DNA of 26,787 nucleotides from Candidatus Omnitrophota bacterium (GTDB lineage Bacteria; Omnitrophota; Gorgyraeia; 2-01-FULL-45-10), in the NCBI GenBank assembly GCA_026387135.1, contig JAPLMH010000155.1, positions 1-26,787 of the forward strand, in the 5' to 3' direction. The first letter of the stretch is position 1; every line of letters starts with the position of its first letter. Shown here one piece after another: positions 14,877 through 21,676 of the stretch. The notes beneath the pieces are model-generated. The model was given only the letters and a program-made list of their open reading frames with translations, had not been told where the DNA came from and made no database searches. A program made the translations under genes and the position numbers.

Positions 14877-14950
14877 TGCCCGGTAGTGTAATGGTAGCAC
14901 ACGAGAATTTGGGTCTCGGCGTTAAGGTTCGAATCCTTACCGGGCAACCA
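14877..14950 (+). tRNA. trnQ: tRNA-Gln (anticodon UUG)
   Basis: A complete cloverleaf. The acceptor stem TGCCCGG pairs with CCGGGCA (U1-A72, as in other bacterial tRNA-Gln), with discriminator A and an encoded CCA ending at 14950. The D arm is GTGT..GCAC, the anticodon stem CGAGA/TCTCG with loop ATTTGGG (U33, anticodon TTG), and the T arm TAAGG-TTCGAAT-CCTTA. It sits co-directionally between spoVG and glmU, presumably processed from the operon transcript. A tRNA-Gln next to ispE/prs is, from memory, also seen in deltaproteobacteria. Confidence 0.97.
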
Positions 14951-14968
14951 TAAACGAAGCATAATATT

Positions 14969-16231
14969 ATGAAAAAGACGATCGCGATAATACTTGCCGC
15001 AGGGCGGGGTACGAGGATGAAGTCCGATACGCCGAAGGTCCTGCACGCCATCCTCGGGAAGCCGATGATATCTTATGTGACGGGCGCGGTATCGCGCGCC
15101 TCCGTGAAAGATATAGTGGTCGTAGCCGGCTTCGGAAGCGATAAAGTAAAGGACCTCTTTAAGGGCACAAAGATCAAGACCGTGGTGCAGAAGAAGCTCT
15201 TGGGCTCAGCCGATGCCGTAGGCGCGGCCAGGAAAAATATCCGATCCAAGTGCGACGTTCTGGTGGTCTACGGCGATACGCCGTTGATAACGGAAGAGAC
15301 TCTAAAGAAGCTCATTGAAAAACATAGGACTTCAACCGCAAGCCTTACACTCCTTACGGCGATATTAAAGGACCCATCCGGATACGGAAGGATAATAAGA
15401 GATACCAAGGGATCGATAATCAAGATAGCCGAGGAGAGCGAGGTCCGTGAATATAAGAAAGAGATCAGGGAGATAAATGTCGGCACGTGCGTATTCACCT
15501 CCGACGATCTGCTTGATGCCCTTAAGAATATAGGGTGCGATAACAGTAAAAGAGAGTACTATCTTACCGATGCGGTCAAGATACTATCCGCGCGGGGAAA
15601 GAGAGTGGAATCTATCGCCGTGGAAAATCTAGACGATATGACAGGCATTAACTCCAGGATCGAACTGGCCGCCGCCACAAGCGTGATGAAGAAGCGGATC
15701 ATGGAAGAGTTGATGGCTTCAGGGGTGACTATACAGGATCCCGCGACGACTACCATATATCCAGATGTCACAATAGGCAAAGATACCGTTATATATCCGA
15801 ACACGATAATAGAGTCCGATGTCAGGATAGGCGAGAATTGTCATATAGGCCCGTTCGCGCGTCTTCGCGTCGGAACCAGACTTGGCGACAGGACTGAAGT
15901 GGGTAATTTTGTGGAGCTCGTCAGGACCCAGGTAGCGGGATCTACCAAGATAAAACATCATACATATCTGGGCGATGCGAAGGTCGGCAAGAACGTCAAT
16001 ATCGGAGCCGGAGTAATAACGGCCAACTATGACGGCAAGAATAAGAACAGGACTTTTATAGGGGACGGCTCTTTCATAGGAGTGGGAGCCATACTTATTG
16101 CCCCGGTCAAGATAGGAAAGAAGGCCCTTGTGGGAGCGGGCTCTGTGATATTAAAAGGACAGAATGTTAAAGATGGCACGACCGTAGTGGGAGTGCCCGC
16201 GAAAATTTTGAAGAGAAGATCAGGCGACTAA
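14969..16231 (+). CDS. glmU: Bifunctional UDP-GlcNAc pyrophosphorylase / glucosamine-1-P acetyltransferase
   Basis: Makes UDP-GlcNAc from glucosamine-1-phosphate, acetyl-CoA and UTP, feeding peptidoglycan and lipid A. The N-terminal uridylyltransferase shows LAAGRGTRMKSDTPKVLH, VVYGDTPLI and INVGTCVF. The C-terminal left-handed beta helix shows IYPDVTIGKDTVIYPN, IGPFARLR, VGNFVEL, KHHTYLGDAKVG with the catalytic histidine, and GAGVITANYDGKNK. 420 aa is slightly short (450-460 typical) but no clear gap is seen. Start ATG 14969 with AAGCATAATATT before it, a weak SD; the tRNA end is 18 bases upstream. Supplies the lipid A genes at 24354 onward. Confidence 0.96.
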   Translation: MKKTIAIILAAGRGTRMKSDTPKVLHAILGKPMISYVTGAVSRASVKDIVVVAGFGSDKVKDLFKGTKIKTVVQKKLLGSADAVGAARKNIRSKCDVLVVYGDTPLITEETLKKLIEKHRTSTASLTLLTAILKDPSGYGRIIRDTKGSIIKIAEESEVREYKKEIREINVGTCVFTSDDLLDALKNIGCDNSKREYYLTDAVKILSARGKRVESIAVENLDDMTGINSRIELAAATSVMKKRIMEELMASGVTIQDPATTTIYPDVTIGKDTVIYPNTIIESDVRIGENCHIGPFARLRVGTRLGDRTEVGNFVELVRTQVAGSTKIKHHTYLGDAKVGKNVNIGAGVITANYDGKNKNRTFIGDGSFIGVGAILIAPVKIGKKALVGAGSVILKGQNVKDGTTVVGVPAKILKRRSGD

Positions 16232-16247
16232 TGAAGGGAGCTATGCG

Positions 16248-17189
16248 ATGAAGAACCACCTATTGATCTTTACCGGGAATTCAAATAGACTTTTGGCCGT
16301 AGATATATGCAAACACCTGAAGGTAAAGCTGGGCGGCGCGTCGATAGACCGTTTTTCCGACGGAGAGATACGCGTAAAGATAAACGAAAATGTGCGCGGA
16401 CACGACGTATTTGTCGTACAGTCCACATCGGATCCCGCGAACGAGAACATCATGGAGCTCCTGATAATGATAGACGCCCTTAAGCGTTCGTCGGCCCGGC
16501 GCATAACGGCGGTCCTGCCGTATTTCGGATAAGCGCGCCAGGACAGAAATGATCAGCCGAGAGTTCCGATAACCGCCAAATTGGTAGCGAACTTGTTGAC
16601 GGTAGCCGGCGCCGACAGGGTCCTCACTGTGGACCTGCATGCCGGGCAGATACAGGGATTTTTTGATATACCGCTCGATCACCTCTTTGCCGTAAAGATA
16701 TTTGCCGACTACAGGAAGAGGATGAACCTGAAGGAAGACTTCGTGGTCGTAAGCCCCGACGTCGGAGGCATAAAGACGGCCAGGGCCTACGCAAAAAGAT
16801 TTAAATGCGGACTTGCCATAGTGGATAAGAGACGTATAAATGACAAGACCGCTGAAGTGATGCATATAATGGGTGACGTGAAGGGGAAAGTCGCCGTTAT
16901 AGTGGATGATATGGTAGCCACCGCCGGGTCATTGGTCGAAGCGGTAGACGCCATAAAGAAGGCGGGCGCCCTCGAAGTGTATGCCGCGATCACCCATGCC
17001 GTACTGTGCGGGCCCGCGATCGAGAGGATCTCGAAGTCGCGTTTAAAAGAGCTTGTGGTTACCGATACGATTCCTATCGGTAAGGACAAGATGATAGGTA
17101 AGATAAAAGTTCTCTCTGTGGCGTCGCTATTGGCGGAGGCCATAAAGAGGATACACTGTGAGGAATCTCTCAGCGTGTTGTTTAAATGA
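16248..17189 (+). pseudogene. prs: Ribose-phosphate pyrophosphokinase with in-frame TAA at codon 95
   Basis: Prs makes PRPP from ribose 5-phosphate and ATP, needed for nucleotides, histidine and tryptophan. The frame 16248-17189 codes a normal 313-codon protein except for one TAA at 16530-16532. It falls in PYFG-stop-ARQDR, where homologues have tyrosine (PYFGYARQDR); a single T-to-A or C-to-A change explains it. The frame is preserved on both sides: VQSTSDPANENIME and RFSDGE before, VPITAKLVANLL, SPDVGGIKTARAYAK, DKRR and the PRPP loop DDMVATAGSL after. No good restart exists just downstream. GAAGGGAGCT precedes ATG 16248. Prs is normally essential, and its product is used by HisG here, so sequencing error, a second copy or readthrough must be considered. 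Confidence 0.9.
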
Positions 17190-17328
17190 GGCCATAACTT
17201 ACGGAATGGAATGACGTAAGTTATAAGGCCGAATTTATCCCGAAAGATACATCTTAAGGTTGTATTCATGACAAATTTAGATTATCTTTCGGGGAAAGTA
17301 AAACAGTAAATCGAAGGAGTGTATTTGT
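17190..17328 (+). promoter_or_regulatory. Structured spacer: two perfect hairpins before rplY
   Basis: The 139 bases between prs and rplY hold two inverted repeats. ATAACTTACG (17194-17203) pairs with CGTAAGTTAT (17215-17224) over an 11-base loop, flanked by GGCC on both sides. CCCGAAAGATA (17239-17249) pairs perfectly with TATCTTTCGGG (17283-17293) over a 33-base loop. Neither is followed by a T run, so they are poor intrinsic terminators and could be mRNA processing or leader-control structures. A weak promoter candidate TTGTAT-17-TATCTT (17260-17288) overlaps the second. The rplY SD GAAGGAG follows. Confidence 0.6.
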
Positions 17329-18042
17329 ATGGAAAAAGTTATACTGAAAGTTGAGACAAGAGAAGGAAGCGGCAAGAGGAGCGCCAAAGATCTTAGAAAT
17401 AAGAAGCTTATTCCTGCCGTCGTATACAAAGGCGGCAAAGATGCGCTTAAACTACAGCTTGCGGCATCGGATCTGGCCGAGGTTCTGCATACTAAGGCCG
17501 GTGAGAACGTTATCGTTACGCTGAAGATAGCCGGCGGCGATTCAAAGGCTAAAGACAAAACGGTGGTAATAAAGGAGATACAGCGCGAACCGATACAGAG
17601 CCGGATATTACATGTTGATTTTAACGAAATATCGCTCACTGAAGCCTTGAAGGTGAATGTCCCTCTTACGACTCACGGAGAGCCCGAGGGCAAGAAGGAA
17701 GGCGGCACACTTGAACACGTTATGTGGGAATTACAGGTCGAGTGTCTTCCTGCCGATATCCCGGAAAAGATCGAAGTCGACGTATCGAAACTGAAGATAG
17801 GAGAAGCTATATACGTTAAGAACATAACGGCTCCGGAGGGCGTCAAAGTGCTGACGGACCCCGAATTGATAGCCATGATAGTGAAGCCTCCTAAGGTTGA
17901 AGTTCCGAAAGAGGAAGTCATAGCCGAAGGCGCGACCGAGCCGGAACTTATCAGGAAGAAGAAGGAAGTAGAAGAGGGTGCCGAGGAGACCAAGAAGGAA
18001 GAGGCTCCTAAAGCTCCTGAGAAGAAAGAGGAGAAGAAGTAG
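17329..18042 (+). CDS. rplY: 50S ribosomal protein bL25 / CTC stress protein
   Basis: Two-domain CTC-type bL25, binding 5S rRNA. The N-terminal L25 domain (residues 1 to about 95) shows ETREGSGKRSAKDLR, IPAVVYKGG and HVDFNEI. The TL5/CTC beta domain (about 96-185) shows VPLTTHGEPEGKKEGG, LPADIPEKIEVDVS and IYVKNITAPEGVKVL. A charged tail rich in Glu and Lys follows to 237 aa, as in many long CTC proteins. GAAGGAG precedes ATG 17329. It lies between prs and pth, the same order as ctc in Bacillus. The Shine-Dalgarno lies downstream of two hairpins that may regulate it. Confidence 0.96.
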   Translation: MEKVILKVETREGSGKRSAKDLRNKKLIPAVVYKGGKDALKLQLAASDLAEVLHTKAGENVIVTLKIAGGDSKAKDKTVVIKEIQREPIQSRILHVDFNEISLTEALKVNVPLTTHGEPEGKKEGGTLEHVMWELQVECLPADIPEKIEVDVSKLKIGEAIYVKNITAPEGVKVLTDPELIAMIVKPPKVEVPKEEVIAEGATEPELIRKKKEVEEGAEETKKEEAPKAPEKKEEKK

Positions 18043-18046
18043 CTGC

Positions 18047-18625
18047 ATGAAGGTAATGGTCGGCCTGGGTAACCCGGGCTTGGAATATAAGAACACAAAG
18101 CATAATATCGGTTTTACCGTACTGCAGGATCTTGCGAAAGAGAATAAGATAAAGATAAGGCAGATGCGCTACTCTGCTCTTACCGGCAGGGGTAAGGTCG
18201 CCGGCGTTGAAGTGGTCTTAGCGCTGCCCCAGACCTATATGAACCGTTCCGGCGACACAGTAGGCGATCTTCTCCGCGAAGAGGTAGGCCCTTCCGATGA
18301 CCTTATCGTCATCTGCGACGACATAAATATGAAGCTCGGCAGGGTGCGTATGAAGAAGAAAGGCTCGGCCGGCGGCCACAAAGGCCTGGAGTCCATAATA
18401 TCCGTGCTGGGCAGGGATGATTTCGCCCGTTTAAGGGTCGGCATAGCTACAGACGTCCATAAAGGGGATATCACGCGCTATGTCCTGACCCCTTTCAAGC
18501 GCAAAGAGCGTAAGAACGCCTCCCATGCCGTATCATTGGCTCAGGAAGCGCTTGAGTGCTGGATAACGCATGGCATGGACACAGCCATGAATAGATTCAA
18601 TATAAAGAAGGCCGCTACATCGTAG
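18047..18625 (+). CDS. pth: Peptidyl-tRNA hydrolase
   Basis: Frees tRNA from prematurely released peptidyl-tRNA. MKVMVGLGNPG (Asn8), NTKHNIGF with the catalytic histidine, PQTYMNRSG, ICDDIN with the catalytic aspartate, and KGSAGGHKGLESI are all present. 192 aa, normal. I chose ATG 18047, which gives the family N-terminus; an upstream open stretch from 17978 lies inside rplY and is not part of the protein. The gene starts five bases after the rplY stop; the SD lies in the rplY tail (AGGAGAAG at about 18030). The rplY-pth pair is widely conserved. Confidence 0.97.
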   Translation: MKVMVGLGNPGLEYKNTKHNIGFTVLQDLAKENKIKIRQMRYSALTGRGKVAGVEVVLALPQTYMNRSGDTVGDLLREEVGPSDDLIVICDDINMKLGRVRMKKKGSAGGHKGLESIISVLGRDDFARLRVGIATDVHKGDITRYVLTPFKRKERKNASHAVSLAQEALECWITHGMDTAMNRFNIKKAATS

Positions 18626-18686
18626 AGAAAGAGCTTGAGTTGTAATATAATGTGTGGTAATATCATCTAACAATCAAGGGGAGAAG

Positions 18687-18968
18687 ATGGAAAATTACGA
18701 AGGAATATTCATTGTAAAGCCTGAAGTCAAGGATGAAGACGTGAAGAATGTCTTCAAGGTCATTTCAGACAGCGTTACGAAACATGGCGGAACGATCAAA
18801 AAAGAGGAACCGTGGGGGAAGCGGGCTCTCGCATATCCCGTGAAGAAGGCCAAAGAAGGCCACTACTTTAAGCTCGATTTTGTGGCGCCTACCAGCGCCA
18901 TATCGAAACTCGAAGAGTTGTGCAGATTGAACGACGATATACTCCGCACTATGATAACGAGGAGATAG
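18687..18968 (+). CDS. rpsF: 30S ribosomal protein bS6
   Basis: Small-subunit protein that pairs with bS18 on 16S rRNA. MENYEGIFIVKPEV is the usual N-terminus, then KEEPWGKRALAYPVKKAKEGHYF and LEELCRLNDDILRTM. 93 aa. ATG 18687 follows AAGGGGAG and is preferred over the GTG at 18654, which would add non-conserved residues. A TATAAT at 18646-18651 in the 61-base gap may be a -10 element, but no matching -35 is visible. The leader is too short to show a clear S6:S18 regulatory structure. Followed by ssb, rpsR and rplI. Confidence 0.96.
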   Translation: MENYEGIFIVKPEVKDEDVKNVFKVISDSVTKHGGTIKKEEPWGKRALAYPVKKAKEGHYFKLDFVAPTSAISKLEELCRLNDDILRTMITRR

Positions 18969-18980
18969 GAGACTTTTTCC

Positions 18981-19481
18981 ATGGCAGCCAACCTCAATAA
19001 AGTACTTTTGATAGGGAATCTTACCAGGGATCCGGAACTTAGATATGTTCCCAGCGGCACGGCCGTTGCCACGTTCACTATAGCCGTAAACAGGGTCTAC
19101 ACAAGCCAGGCCGGGGAGAAGAAGGAAGAGGTCTCCTTCATAAAGATAGTCGTATGGGGGCGCCGCGCCGAAGTATGCGGTGAGTACCTCTCAAAGGGCA
19201 GCCCGGTATTCATCGAGGGCCGTCTTCAATCAAGAAGCTGGGAAGGCCAGGACGGGCAGAAACGTTCTACGACGGAAGTCATAGCGGATAATGTTCAGTT
19301 CTTAAGAGGGTCCGGAGCCGCCGGCAAGGGCGGCGAGCCATCGCCGAATAAAGGCGACGCCGCAGTGCCTCAGGACGTAGCTACCATAAACCTTAATGAA
19401 GAGATAAGCCCAATACCGGGCAATGAAGAGAGCAACAAAGGTTCAAACAAGACGGGTGATTCAGACGAACCGCCGTTTTAA
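18981..19481 (+). CDS. ssb: Single-stranded DNA-binding protein
   Basis: OB-fold protein coating single-stranded DNA in replication and repair. ANLNKVLLIGNLTRDPELRY, VATFTIAVNR, FIKIVVWGRRAEVCGEYLSKG, VFIEGRLQSRSWEGQDG and TEVIADNVQFL span the OB domain (1-110). A flexible Gly/Ser/Asn linker follows, ending in the acidic tip SDEPPF, the partner-binding C-terminus. 166 aa, normal. ATG 18981 is 12 bases after the rpsF stop, with AGGAG close to the stop as SD. Location between rpsF and rpsR is classical. Confidence 0.97.
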   Translation: MAANLNKVLLIGNLTRDPELRYVPSGTAVATFTIAVNRVYTSQAGEKKEEVSFIKIVVWGRRAEVCGEYLSKGSPVFIEGRLQSRSWEGQDGQKRSTTEVIADNVQFLRGSGAAGKGGEPSPNKGDAAVPQDVATINLNEEISPIPGNEESNKGSNKTGDSDEPPF

Positions 19482-19507
19482 GTAGATTCAATCCCAAAGG
19501 AGAGATA

Positions 19508-19774
19508 ATGTCAAGATTCGAAATGAAGAGAAAGCCGAGAAAAGACGGCGATAAGAAGAAGAAGGTATACAAGAAGAAACCGTGCAGATTCTGCATGGAT
19601 AAGATAGAGGCTATAGATTATCTGGACTATCAAAAATTCCAGAAGCTCCTGACCGAGCGCGGCAAGATAATGCCGTCGAGAATAACAGGCACCTGCGCTA
19701 AACACCAGCGGCAGCTTGCGGTCGCGATCAAAAAAGCTCGCGTGCTGGCGCTTCTGCCTTTCGTGGCGGATTAA
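19508..19774 (+). CDS. rpsR: 30S ribosomal protein bS18
   Basis: Ribosomal small-subunit protein at the platform. CRFCMDKIEAIDYLDYQKFQKLLTERGKI, PSRITGTCAKHQR and ALLPFV match the family. A basic Lys/Arg N-terminal extension of about 22 residues precedes. The zinc-type CxxC (CRFC) and a later cysteine are kept, so this is the C+ form. 88 aa. AAAGGAGAG precedes ATG 19508. Confidence 0.97.
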   Translation: MSRFEMKRKPRKDGDKKKKVYKKKPCRFCMDKIEAIDYLDYQKFQKLLTERGKIMPSRITGTCAKHQRQLAVAIKKARVLALLPFVAD

Positions 19775-19783
19775 AATATGAAT

Positions 19784-19830
19784 CCCGCATCTTCTTATAG
19801 GTGCGGGAAATTATAAGGAGAAGGTGCGGG
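19784..19830 (+). promoter_or_regulatory. Predicted alternative hairpins over the rplI ribosome binding site
   Basis: CCCGCA (19784-19789) can pair with either of two TGCGGG copies, at 19802-19807 or at 19825-19830 just before the ATG. In the second fold CTTATA (19794-19799) also pairs with TATAAG (19812-19817) and TCTT pairs with GAGA, giving a near-continuous 16-pair stem with a 3-base bulge. That fold buries the SD AAGGAG (19815-19820). The first fold leaves it open. This is inferred from base pairing only. Confidence 0.5.
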
Positions 19831-20277
19831 ATGAAGGTAATACTCACTCAGACCATAGACAGATTAGGCAAGATCGGCGATATCGTAAATGTTAAGGACG
19901 GATATGCCAGGAACTATCTATTCCCGAAGAACGCCGCAAAGGAAGCCACTCCGGGCAATATGAAAACGCTCGATTCGCTGAAGAAGAAACAGGCTCTCGA
20001 GGACGCGAAGAGACTGGATGAGGCGAAGGCGCTTGCCGGAAAGATAGCGGCGCTATCGATAACGATAAGCGCCAAGTCGGCGGATGAAGAGAAGCTCTTC
20101 GGCACCGTGACGACCGAGATGATATCGGCCGCTCTGGCTAACGAAAAGCTCACCATAGATAAAAAAGATATTGTACTGGATGAGCCGATAAAGAAGCTCG
20201 GCGTTTATCAGGTAGGGGTGAAGGTTCATCCGGAAGTTAAGGCTTCGTTAAGGGTTTGGATCGTTAAAGAAGAGTAA
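19831..20277 (+). CDS. rplI: 50S ribosomal protein bL9
   Basis: Large-subunit protein with two globular ends joined by a long helix. MKVILTQTIDRLGKIGDIVNVKDGYARNYLFPKNAA is the canonical N-terminal domain. A charged helix follows (about 40-75), then the C-terminal domain with EEKLFGTVT and KLGVYQVGVKVHPEV. 148 aa, normal. I chose ATG 19831 with AAGGAGAAGG before it; a GTG at 19801 lies in the leader hairpin and would add ten non-conserved residues. Followed 12 bases later by dnaB, as in many bacteria. Confidence 0.96.
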   Translation: MKVILTQTIDRLGKIGDIVNVKDGYARNYLFPKNAAKEATPGNMKTLDSLKKKQALEDAKRLDEAKALAGKIAALSITISAKSADEEKLFGTVTTEMISAALANEKLTIDKKDIVLDEPIKKLGVYQVGVKVHPEVKASLRVWIVKEE

Positions 20278-20289
20278 TAAAAGAGAACT

Positions 20290-21675
20290 ATGCCTCCACA
20301 GGAGACAGTCGAGAAGTTACCTCCTCAAAGCCTTGAAGCTGAGATGGCCGTTTTGGGGTCAATGCTGTTAGACCGCGAAGCTACGGGCCTGGCCATCGAG
20401 ACGCTGAACCAATCCTATTTCTACAAAGACGCCCACAAAAAGATATATTCAGCCATCGTAAAATTATTTGACGAGAACAGGGCCGTGGACCTCATCACGG
20501 TGGTGGAGGAGCTGAAGAAGAGTAGCGCCCTTGACGACTCGGGCGGGCCTTCCTATATAACGAGCATTGCCTCAAGCGTTCCCACCGCGGCCAATATAGT
20601 CCACTATCTGAAGATAGTGAAAGAGAAGTATATCTTAAGGAATCTCATCAACGCGTCCACCAACATAGCCGCGGAGTGCTACAATCCTTCCCACGACGCC
20701 GATACTTTGATCGATAAGGCCGAACAGATAATATTCGATATAGCTCAAAAGAAGGTAGAGTCAAGGTCTGTCCCCTTGAGAGATATCATAAGAAGCTCGA
20801 TAGAGACGATCGATAATCTTTATCAGAGGAAAGAGAATATAACGGGTCTTGCGACGGGTTTCAGGGACCTGGATATGAAGACGGCGGGCTTGCAGCCCTC
20901 CGATCTTATAGTCATAGCCGGACGCCCGTCCATGGGCAAGAGCGCTCTCGCGGGATGCATAGCGGAGCACGTCGGGGTCGTGGAGAAGAAGCCGGTAGCT
21001 TTCTTCTCGCTAGAAATGTCCAAAGAGCAGCTTGTCCAGAGGATGCTCTGTTCCCACGCGAGGGTTGACGCGCATAAAGTGAGGACAGGTTTTCTCTCGC
21101 AGGCCGATTGGCCGCGCCTCGTTACTGCCGCAGGCAAGCTTTCCGAAGCGCCGATATTCATAGACGATACCCCCGGAGTGACTGTCCTCGAGATACGCGC
21201 CAAGGCCAGACGATTGAAAGCCCAGCATGATATACAGCTTATAGTGCTCGACTATCTACAGCTCATGCAGGGTCCTTCGGGTTCCGATAACAGGCAGCAG
21301 GAAATATCGGAGATCTCGAGGTCTTTAAAAGCTTTGGCAAGAGAGCTCAGGGTCCCTCTCATAGCGATAAGCCAGCTCTCCCGCGCGGTCGAGCAGAGAT
21401 CCGATCACCGCCCGCAGCTGTCGGACTTGAGAGAGTCCGGCGCCATAGAGCAGGACGCCGACGTCGTAATACTTTTATTGAGGGAAGAGTACTATAATCC
21501 CACGGAAGAGAATAAGGGGATAGCCGAAACCATAATAGCAAAACAGAGGAACGGGCCCGTAGGGAGCATAAACCTTACTTTTGTGGGCGAGTATATGAGG
21601 TTTGAGAACTTAATGAATCGTTCGGAAGATTTTGTAGGCATTGAGAATGCCGATGCTGACATGGAGAGGGTATAA
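20290..21675 (+). CDS. dnaB: Replicative DNA helicase
   Basis: Hexameric helicase unwinding DNA at the replication fork. The N-terminal primase-interacting domain (PPQSLEAEMAVLGSMLLD, residues 12-28) leads to a RecA-like ATPase with Walker A GRPSMGKS (211-218), FFSLEMSKEQLVQRM, Walker B VLDYLQLM (Asp321), ISQLSRAVEQR and DLRESGAIEQDADVV. No intein or insertion. 461 aa, normal. The stop overlaps nothing; bamA begins two bases later. Its location after rplI is conserved in many phyla. Confidence 0.97.
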   Translation: MPPQETVEKLPPQSLEAEMAVLGSMLLDREATGLAIETLNQSYFYKDAHKKIYSAIVKLFDENRAVDLITVVEELKKSSALDDSGGPSYITSIASSVPTAANIVHYLKIVKEKYILRNLINASTNIAAECYNPSHDADTLIDKAEQIIFDIAQKKVESRSVPLRDIIRSSIETIDNLYQRKENITGLATGFRDLDMKTAGLQPSDLIVIAGRPSMGKSALAGCIAEHVGVVEKKPVAFFSLEMSKEQLVQRMLCSHARVDAHKVRTGFLSQADWPRLVTAAGKLSEAPIFIDDTPGVTVLEIRAKARRLKAQHDIQLIVLDYLQLMQGPSGSDNRQQEISEISRSLKALARELRVPLIAISQLSRAVEQRSDHRPQLSDLRESGAIEQDADVVILLLREEYYNPTEENKGIAETIIAKQRNGPVGSINLTFVGEYMRFENLMNRSEDFVGIENADADMERV

Positions 21676-21676
21676 A

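Noticed and set aside
16530..16532. UAA reassigned to tyrosine as an explanation of the prs stop.
   Set aside because: UAA ends ssb, rpsR, bamA, skp, lpxC and others exactly at the expected protein ends.
16281..16865. A 194-codon open frame on the minus strand across prs.
   Set aside because: It is antisense to a recognised gene, has no SD and no recognisable domain, and reflects codon bias in the sense strand.
18640..18655. TATAAT upstream of rpsF as a firm promoter.
   Set aside because: No -35 element at proper spacing; the gene can be transcribed from upstream.
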